Below are positions 58,461 through 64,000 of a stretch of DNA of 64,000 bases, in pieces. The notes under the pieces are model-generated. The model worked only from the letters and a program-made list of their open reading frames with translations, searched no databases and was not told the DNA's origin. This DNA comes from Gp7-AA6 sp036001245 (GTDB lineage Bacteria > Acidobacteriota > Thermoanaerobaculia > UBA5066 > Gp7-AA6). Each line of letters begins with the position of its first letter. Position 1 is the first letter of the stretch. The DNA is taken from contig DASYUL010000128.1 of NCBI GenBank assembly GCA_036001245.1, positions 15,918 through 79,917 on the forward strand, written 5' to 3'. The position numbers and the translations under genes were made by a program.

Positions 58461-61130
58461 CTACCTCTTCCGCCCGGCCGCCCAATTCTGGACGAGGGTG
58501 ACGGGGTCGGACACCTGGTCGCCCGGCCTCAGGTTGACGAGAAAGCGCTCGCCGTCGGGAGTAACGTCGAACTGCCGGCCGGGAGGCGGCCGGAGATGGG
58601 TTTTGAACAGGGCCTTCGGGATCCCCGCCTGGAAAGTCGGGGCCGTGCGCACCTCGACCGCCATGATCTCGTCCCCCGGCGCCTCGTACACGATCTCCCG
58701 GCCGCCTCGAGTCCAGGCCGGCGCACGGCCGCCCGTGGTCGAGATCTGCCACTTGCCGCCCGGTCCGGGAAACGGCACGACGTAGACCTCCTCCCTGCCG
58801 GACTCGTTCGAGACGTAGGCGATCCAGCGGCCGTCCGGAGAGAAGCGCCCCAGGATCTCGTTGAAGGGGGTCTGGATAAAGGGCGTCGCCTTGCGGTCCG
58901 CGATCGAGTACGTCCAGAGGTCCCAGATGTTGCGGGTCCGCGGGTCGTTCGTCTGGAATAGGAGGACCCGTCCATCCGCCGACCAGTCCGTGGCGACCTT
59001 GAACGTGATCGATGCGAAGAGTGGTTCCTCGCTGGCGGTGCCGGAAGAATCCTTCCGGTAGAGATCAGCGGGATTCTTCCGCGAGGCCGAGAAGACAATG
59101 CGGGAGTCGTCGGGAGACCAGACGGGCGCGAAGTCGGCGTTTGGATCGAAGGTGAAGCGAGTCGGCGTGTTCCGTTCGAGATCGTAGATCCAGATGTCGG
59201 CGAACCCTTGATTGTCCTCGGTGCCGACCGCCACCCGCCGGCCGTCGTGCGCGAGCCGTGGTCCCGCGAGCTGGCCGGGCGCGCCGACGGTGCCCACCGG
59301 CTTCCCGGCGCGGTCGAGCCAGGTGAGCTGGGTCAGGCCTCCGCCGCTCCCCGCCTGGTACGCGATGAGCCCGGTGTCGGACGCCGTGAAGGCCGCCGAC
59401 GCGACATTTGTAAACAACTGGACGTTCTCCGCGACCGGAAAGGCCTCCTCCGTGAAGCGCAGGGCCTTCCGGTCGAACGGCCGGGCGAGCAGCGTCCTGT
59501 CCCGCTGGAAGAGGAGGTAGCAGGGCGGGGCGTAGACGACGTTCGTGTTGCCGCTGAAGAGGAGCTTCCGCCCGCCGCCGTCGAGAGACGCCGCGTAGAT
59601 GCCGTTCTTTTCGCTGCCCGTCAGGCTGGCCTGCCCGAGGTAAAGAAACCGCCGGCCGTCCGGCAGGAAGACGGGCCACCGGTGACTGAACTCCGACGCC
59701 TCGACGTCGAGCTTCGTCACCGCAGAGGCCTCGCCGCCCGCGGCCGACACGCGATAGATGGAGTCCCTGGAGCTTGGAGCGAAGAGGATCACTCCTTCGC
59801 GGTTCCACGTTCCTCCTCGGCCGAGCGACGCGTCCGCGAGAGTCTGAGGGGGTCCGCCCGAGGCCTCGATCTTCTTGAGCTTCCCGTTCGCGAAGAACCC
59901 GAGGAACCGGCTGTCCGGCGACCAGAAGGGATACGAAGCTCCCTCCGTTCCGGCGAGCGGTTGGGCCGACAGGCCGGCGAGCGGCCGGACCCACAGCATG
60001 TTCGCCCCGGAGGAGGTCGCGATGAAAGCCATGCGGCGGCCGTCGGGCGAGAGCGCCATCGGGCCCGCGTCGAACGCGAAGGTCGATTTGACGGGTGGAA
60101 GCAGCGTCGACTGGACGACTCGCGGGGGCTCGCTTCGGAGCCGAATGACGAAGGCGGTCGCCGCCGCGGCCGCGAGCGCGGCGACGGGCACGAGCGCCCA
60201 CGCGAGCTTCTCGCGGCTCTTCCGTTTCGCGGCGACGGGGGCAGGAAGCCCGACCGCCGAGCCGCCCTCGGCGATCCACTGGAGCTGGAGCTTTACGTCG
60301 TGCGCGGTGTGGAAACGGTCGTCGGGGTCTTTCGCGAGGCAGGTTCGGACGACGCGGTCGAGAGCGGGCGGCGTCATCGGCTGGACCGAGGAGATCGCCT
60401 CCGGCTGCGTGTGGATGATCGCGGCGATGAGCGACGCCTGGCTCTTCCCGGTGAACGCCTTCTTCCCCGTCGCCATCTCGTAGAGGAGTAGCCCCAGCGC
60501 GAAGATGTCGGTCCGGGCGTCGGCTTCGTGGCCCTCGAGCTGCTCGGGCGCCATGTACTGGAAGGTGCCGAGGATCGTGCCTTCGGCCGTGAGGTTCTCG
60601 CCCGCCTGCGTCGGAAGCACGGAGAAGCTCGAGAGGACGCCTCCCGATCGTGGGGCAGCCAGCTTCGCCAGCCCGAAGTCCACGAGCTTGACGCCGGACT
60701 TCGTGATCATCACGTTGCCCGGCTTCAAATCCCGGTGGACGATCCCCTGCCGGTGCGCCTTCTCCAGAGCGTCGGCTATCTCGATTCCGTAGCGCAGCAC
60801 CTGCTCAAGAGGCAGCGGACCCTTCGCCAGCCTCTCGGTCAGCGTCTCCCCTTCCAGGAACTCCATGACCAGGTAATCGATCCCGTCGTGATGACCAACG
60901 TCGTGGAGCGTGCAGATGTGCGGGTGAGACAGCTGCGAGATGGTCTTCGCCTCTCTCTCGAATCTCTGCCGGAACTCGGGATTCTCGGAGAGGCGTGCGG
61001 GGAGAACCTTCACCGCGACCGTTCTTTCGAGCCGCGTGTCGCGCGCCTTGTAGACCTCCCCCATCCCTCCCGCGCCCACGGCGGAGAGGATCTCGTAGGG
61101 GCCCAGGCGCGCGCCGACGGCGAGCGTCAC
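58461..61130 (-). CDS. Ser/Thr protein kinase with TolB/PD40 beta-propeller C-terminal half (copy A)
   Basis: An 889-residue transmembrane kinase. The Hanks-type domain has GAGGMGEVYKARD, Lys41 in VAVKVLP, HRDLKPGNV (Asp134), DFGLAKL (151-157), MAPEQLEG and the usual C-lobe. A single membrane span follows (about 309-328), then an extracytoplasmic half of repeated PD40/TolB-like blades such as LSPDGRRMAFIATSSG, WSPDSRFLGFF, FSPDGRWIAYVSNESG. Such kinases are abundant in Acidobacteriota. The GTG at 61130 overlaps the TGA of copy B. Copies A and B are very similar along the whole length, indicating recent duplication. Confidence 0.92.
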   Translation of the reverse strand: MTLAVGARLGPYEILSAVGAGGMGEVYKARDTRLERTVAVKVLPARLSENPEFRQRFEREAKTISQLSHPHICTLHDVGHHDGIDYLVMEFLEGETLTERLAKGPLPLEQVLRYGIEIADALEKAHRQGIVHRDLKPGNVMITKSGVKLVDFGLAKLAAPRSGGVLSSFSVLPTQAGENLTAEGTILGTFQYMAPEQLEGHEADARTDIFALGLLLYEMATGKKAFTGKSQASLIAAIIHTQPEAISSVQPMTPPALDRVVRTCLAKDPDDRFHTAHDVKLQLQWIAEGGSAVGLPAPVAAKRKSREKLAWALVPVAALAAAAATAFVIRLRSEPPRVVQSTLLPPVKSTFAFDAGPMALSPDGRRMAFIATSSGANMLWVRPLAGLSAQPLAGTEGASYPFWSPDSRFLGFFANGKLKKIEASGGPPQTLADASLGRGGTWNREGVILFAPSSRDSIYRVSAAGGEASAVTKLDVEASEFSHRWPVFLPDGRRFLYLGQASLTGSEKNGIYAASLDGGGRKLLFSGNTNVVYAPPCYLLFQRDRTLLARPFDRKALRFTEEAFPVAENVQLFTNVASAAFTASDTGLIAYQAGSGGGLTQLTWLDRAGKPVGTVGAPGQLAGPRLAHDGRRVAVGTEDNQGFADIWIYDLERNTPTRFTFDPNADFAPVWSPDDSRIVFSASRKNPADLYRKDSSGTASEEPLFASITFKVATDWSADGRVLLFQTNDPRTRNIWDLWTYSIADRKATPFIQTPFNEILGRFSPDGRWIAYVSNESGREEVYVVPFPGPGGKWQISTTGGRAPAWTRGGREIVYEAPGDEIMAVEVRTAPTFQAGIPKALFKTHLRPPPGRQFDVTPDGERFLVNLRPGDQVSDPVTLVQNWAAGRKR

Positions 61131-63799
61131 CGCTTCCGCTCCGCCGCCCAGTTCTGGACGAGGGTCACCGGGTCCGAGACCTCTTCGGCGGGTCTCAAGT
61201 TGACGAGGAAGCGCTCGCCGTCGGGCGTGACGTCGAACTGCCGGCCCGGCGGCGGTCGCAGACGGGTCTTGAACAACGCCCGGGGAATCCCCGCCCGGAA
61301 CGTCGGGGCCGTGCTCACCTCGACCGCCATAATCTCCTCCCCCGGCGCCTCGTAAACGATCTCCCGGCCGCCTCGGGTCCAGGCCGGCGCGCGGCCGCCG
61401 GTGGTCGAGATCTGCCATTTGCCGCCCGGTCCGGGAAACGGCACGACGTAAACCTCGTCCCTGCCCAACTCGTTCGAGACGTAGGCGATCCAGCGCCCAT
61501 CCGGGGAGAAGCGGCCCAGGATTTCGTTGAACGCGCTCTGGAGAACGGGCGTCGCCTTGCCGTCGGCGGCCGAGTAAGTCCAGAGGTCCATCTGGGTGTT
61601 CTTCCGCGGGTCGTTCACCTGGAACAAGAGAACTCGTCCATCCGGCGACCAGTCCAGGGCGAGCTTCAACGCATTCGAGGAGAGGAGCGGCTCCTCCTTC
61701 GCCGTGCCCGCGGAATCCCTCTGGTAAATGTCTCCCGGGCTCTTCCGGGCGGCTGAGAAGACGACCCGGGAGTCGTCATGAGACCAGAGAGGCCCGAAGT
61801 CGTCCGATGGATCGAAGGTGAAGCGAGTCGGCGTGTTCCGTTTGAGATCGTAGATCCAGATGTCCCCGACCGCCTGAGGATCCAGGATCCTGACGGCAAC
61901 TCGTCTCCCGTCGTGCGACATCCGCGGGGTTGCGAGATGCCCCGGGGCGCCGACGGTGCCCGTCGGCTTGCCGGCCCGGTCGAGCCAGGTGAGCTGGGTC
62001 TGCCCTCCGCTCACTCCCGTCTGGTACGCGAGCAGCCCCTGATCCGAGGCCGCGAAGACCGCTTGTGCAAAGGTCGCGAAGTAGTGGACGTCTTCCGCGA
62101 CCGGAAAGGCTTCCTCCGTGAAACGCAGGGACTTCGGGTCGAAGGGCCGGGCGAGCAGCGTCCTGTCCCGGTAGAAAAGGAGGTAGCCCGGCGGCGCGTA
62201 GACGACGTTCGAGTTGGCATTGAAGAGGAGCTTCCGCTCGCCGCCGTCCAAAGACGCCGCGTAGATGCCGTTCTTCTCGCCGGCCCCCAGACTGTTCTGG
62301 GCGAGATACAGGAACCGGCGGCCGTCTGGCAGAAAGACGGGCCAGCGGTGACTGAACTCCGACGCACCTGCGTCGAGCTTGGTCACCGGCGAGGCCTCAC
62401 CGCCGGAGGCCGAAACGCGATGGACAACCTCGCGGGAGTTCGGAACGAAGAGGATCACTCCCTCGCGATTCCAGCTTCCTCCTCTGCCGAGCGACGCGTC
62501 CGCGAGAGTCTGCGGGGGTCCGCCCGAAGCCTCGATCTTCTTCAGCTTCCCGTTCGCGAAGAACCCGAGGAACCGGCTATCCGGAGACCAGAAGGGAAAC
62601 GAGGCTCCCTCGGTCCCGGCCAGAGGCTGGGCCGACGCGCCGGAGAGCGTCCGGACCCACAGCATGTTGGTCCCGGACGAGATCGCGACGAAAGCGATCC
62701 GGCGGCCGTCGGGCGAGAGCGCCATCGGGCCGGCGTCGAAAGCGAAGGTCGATTTCCCGGGTGGAAGCAGAGCGGACTGGACCACATGCGGAGGCTCGCT
62801 CCGGAGCTGTATGACGAAGGCCGTCGCCGCCGCGGCCGCAAGCACCGCGACCGGCATGAGCGCCCAGGCGAGCTTCTCGCGGCTCTTGCGCTTCGCCGCG
62901 ACGGGCGCCGGCAGCCCGACCGCCGAGCCTCCCTCCGCGATCCACTGAAGCTGGAGCTTGACGTCGTGCGCGGTCTCGAACCGATCATCGGGATCTTTCG
63001 AGAGGCAGGTCTTCACGACCCGATCGAGCGCCGGCGGTGTCATCGGGACGACCGAGGAGATCGCCGGCGTTTCGGAGTGCATGATCGCCCCGATGAGCGA
63101 CGCCTGGCTCTTCCCGGTGAACGCCTTCTTCCCCGTCGCCATCTCGTAAAGGAGAAGTCCGAGGGCGAAGATGTCGGTCCGGGCGTCGGCGTCGTGACCC
63201 TCGAGCTGCTCGGGCGCCATGTACTGGAAAGTCCCGAGGATCGCACCTTCGGCCGTGAGGTTCTCTCCGGCCTGCGTTGGTAAAACCGAGAAGCTCGAGA
63301 CGACGCCTCCTTTCGCCGTCGGCGCGACGAGCTTCGCGAGCCCGAAGTCGACTAGCTTCACTCCCGACTTCGTGATCATCACGTTGCCGGGCTTCAGGTC
63401 ACGGTGGACGATCCCCTGACGGTGGGCTTTCTCCAGCGCGTCGGCGATCTCGATGCCGTACCGCAGCGTCTCCTCGAGGGGCAACGGCCCCTTCGCCAGC
63501 TTCTCGGTGAGATTCTCCCCTTCCAGGAACTCCATGACGAGGTACTCGACGCCGTCCTGGTGTCCGACGTCGTGGAGAGTGCAGATGTGCGGGTGGGTCA
63601 GCTGCGAGATCGTCTTGGCTTCTCTTTCGAATCTCTGGCGGAACTCGGGATTCTCGGAGAGGCGTGCGGGCAGGACCTTCACCGCGACCGTGCGCTCGAG
63701 CCGCGTGTCGCGCGCCTTGTAGACCTCCCCCATCCCTCCCGCGCCCACGGCGGAGAGGATCTCGTAGGGGCCCAAACGCGCGCCGCCGGCGAGAGTCAC
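61127..63799 (-). CDS. Ser/Thr protein kinase with TolB/PD40 beta-propeller C-terminal half (copy B)
   Basis: An 890-residue paralogue of the next gene downstream, with the same order: P-loop GAGGMGEVYKARD, VAVKVLP, HRDLKPGNVMITKSGVKLVD, MAPEQLEG, one membrane span (WALMPVAVLAAAAATAFVI) and PD40 blades (LSPDGRRIAFVAISSG, WSPDSRFLGFF, FSPDGRWIAYVSNELG). Differences cluster in the beta-propeller, for example DEVYVVPFPG versus EEVYVVPFPG contexts and the segment near VPNSREVVHRVSASGG, which may change the ligand. The GTG at 63799 overlaps the stop of a third, truncated copy. Substrates are unknown. Confidence 0.92.
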   Translation of the reverse strand: MTLAGGARLGPYEILSAVGAGGMGEVYKARDTRLERTVAVKVLPARLSENPEFRQRFEREAKTISQLTHPHICTLHDVGHQDGVEYLVMEFLEGENLTEKLAKGPLPLEETLRYGIEIADALEKAHRQGIVHRDLKPGNVMITKSGVKLVDFGLAKLVAPTAKGGVVSSFSVLPTQAGENLTAEGAILGTFQYMAPEQLEGHDADARTDIFALGLLLYEMATGKKAFTGKSQASLIGAIMHSETPAISSVVPMTPPALDRVVKTCLSKDPDDRFETAHDVKLQLQWIAEGGSAVGLPAPVAAKRKSREKLAWALMPVAVLAAAAATAFVIQLRSEPPHVVQSALLPPGKSTFAFDAGPMALSPDGRRIAFVAISSGTNMLWVRTLSGASAQPLAGTEGASFPFWSPDSRFLGFFANGKLKKIEASGGPPQTLADASLGRGGSWNREGVILFVPNSREVVHRVSASGGEASPVTKLDAGASEFSHRWPVFLPDGRRFLYLAQNSLGAGEKNGIYAASLDGGERKLLFNANSNVVYAPPGYLLFYRDRTLLARPFDPKSLRFTEEAFPVAEDVHYFATFAQAVFAASDQGLLAYQTGVSGGQTQLTWLDRAGKPTGTVGAPGHLATPRMSHDGRRVAVRILDPQAVGDIWIYDLKRNTPTRFTFDPSDDFGPLWSHDDSRVVFSAARKSPGDIYQRDSAGTAKEEPLLSSNALKLALDWSPDGRVLLFQVNDPRKNTQMDLWTYSAADGKATPVLQSAFNEILGRFSPDGRWIAYVSNELGRDEVYVVPFPGPGGKWQISTTGGRAPAWTRGGREIVYEAPGEEIMAVEVSTAPTFRAGIPRALFKTRLRPPPGRQFDVTPDGERFLVNLRPAEEVSDPVTLVQNWAAERKR

Positions 63800-63890
63800 C
63801 GCTTCCGCCCCGCCGCCCAGTTCTGAACGAGGTTCACCGGGTCCGAGACCTCTTCGGCGAGTCTCAGGTTGACGAGGAAGTCCCAAAACA
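63796..63890 (-). pseudogene. 3' remnant of a third Ser/Thr kinase copy
   Basis: The minus strand reads FLVNLRLAEEVSDPVNLVQN and then WAAGRKR-stop, nearly identical to the last residues of copies A and B. Homology stops at about 63880, where the preceding codons (MFWD) no longer match. Only the final 28 or so codons of this copy remain, and its TGA overlaps the GTG of copy B exactly as B's does with A. The array has therefore lost most of a third member by deletion or recombination. Confidence 0.85.
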
Positions 63891-64000
63891 TGGACGCTCG
63901 GCGGTCCTACGTCGCGCCGCCGCGGAATACCTGCGCCGCTCCCGGTCTCGACGGATCGCAGCCGCGCTTACCGCAAAGACGGTGGACCGGAGAGAAATTC

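Overview
The window is one GC-rich bacterial chromosome segment of 64 kb, densely coding, with many 4-base ATGA/GTGA/TTGA gene overlaps. It carries an LPS-export gene set (LptB, an LptC-LptA-type fusion, an LptF-LptG fusion), so the host has an outer membrane. Tandem serine/threonine kinases with WD40-like (TolB/PD40) extracellular halves, an M28 peptidase, an incomplete regulatory PTS and the fused Lpt proteins fit Acidobacteriota (a Thermoanaerobaculia-like lineage is my best guess, not proven). No rRNA, tRNA, CRISPR array, prophage or complete insertion sequence was seen.

Layout. 1-2.5 kb: beta-oxidation operon (thiolase end, 3-hydroxyacyl-CoA dehydrogenase, enoyl-CoA hydratase). 2.6-5.6 kb: a LeuA-like lyase, XerC/D recombinase, lytic transglycosylase. 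5.6-8.9 kb (minus): a ParB-like protein, a secreted cyclase-family hydrolase and an ABC-2 exporter pair. 8.9-14.2 kb: a threonine-dehydratase-like enzyme, a secreted M28 peptidase, an RsbU-type PP2C phosphatase. 14.2-20.2 kb: a membrane protein, GuaA, a PLP decarboxylase, an aminotransferase and an APC permease. 20.2-28.8 kb (plus): dnaE, CCA-adding enzyme family, rsmD, metK, ahcY. 29-32 kb: an outer-membrane-like protein and LptFG. 32.2-34.3 kb: a small accessory operon (VOC, SnoaL-like, DHFR-like, MerB-like). 34.3-35.9 kb: parB/parA. 35.9-51.5 kb (minus): a very long gene train from accA through recJ, lptCA, lptB, rpoN, hpf, ptsN, hprK, rapZ, EIIA-Man, HPr, EI, a cupin, a coiled-coil protein and miaB to a bifunctional nuclease with a clear terminator. 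51.8-57.9 kb: priA, a lipoprotein, superoxide dismutase, an aspartase/fumarase-family lyase, a PuuD-like membrane protein. 57.9-64 kb: a nucleotidyltransferase and a tandem array of Ser/Thr kinases with a third, truncated copy.

The most interesting signal is the MerB-like gene at 32198-32875. Its reading frame is interrupted by one in-frame UGA exactly where organomercurial lyase has its catalytic Cys159. Nineteen nucleotides after the UGA there is a perfect 7-bp hairpin with a GGUC loop, very close in spacing and loop sequence to the E. coli fdhF SECIS element. I read this as a candidate selenocysteine-containing alkylmercury-lyase-family protein. Other signals are families of short repeats at gene borders (7-bp tandem repeats at five places; a GCGGGGACAG palindrome family at three or four places), -10 boxes placed 6-9 nt before start codons suggesting leaderless mRNAs, and probable CTG starts.
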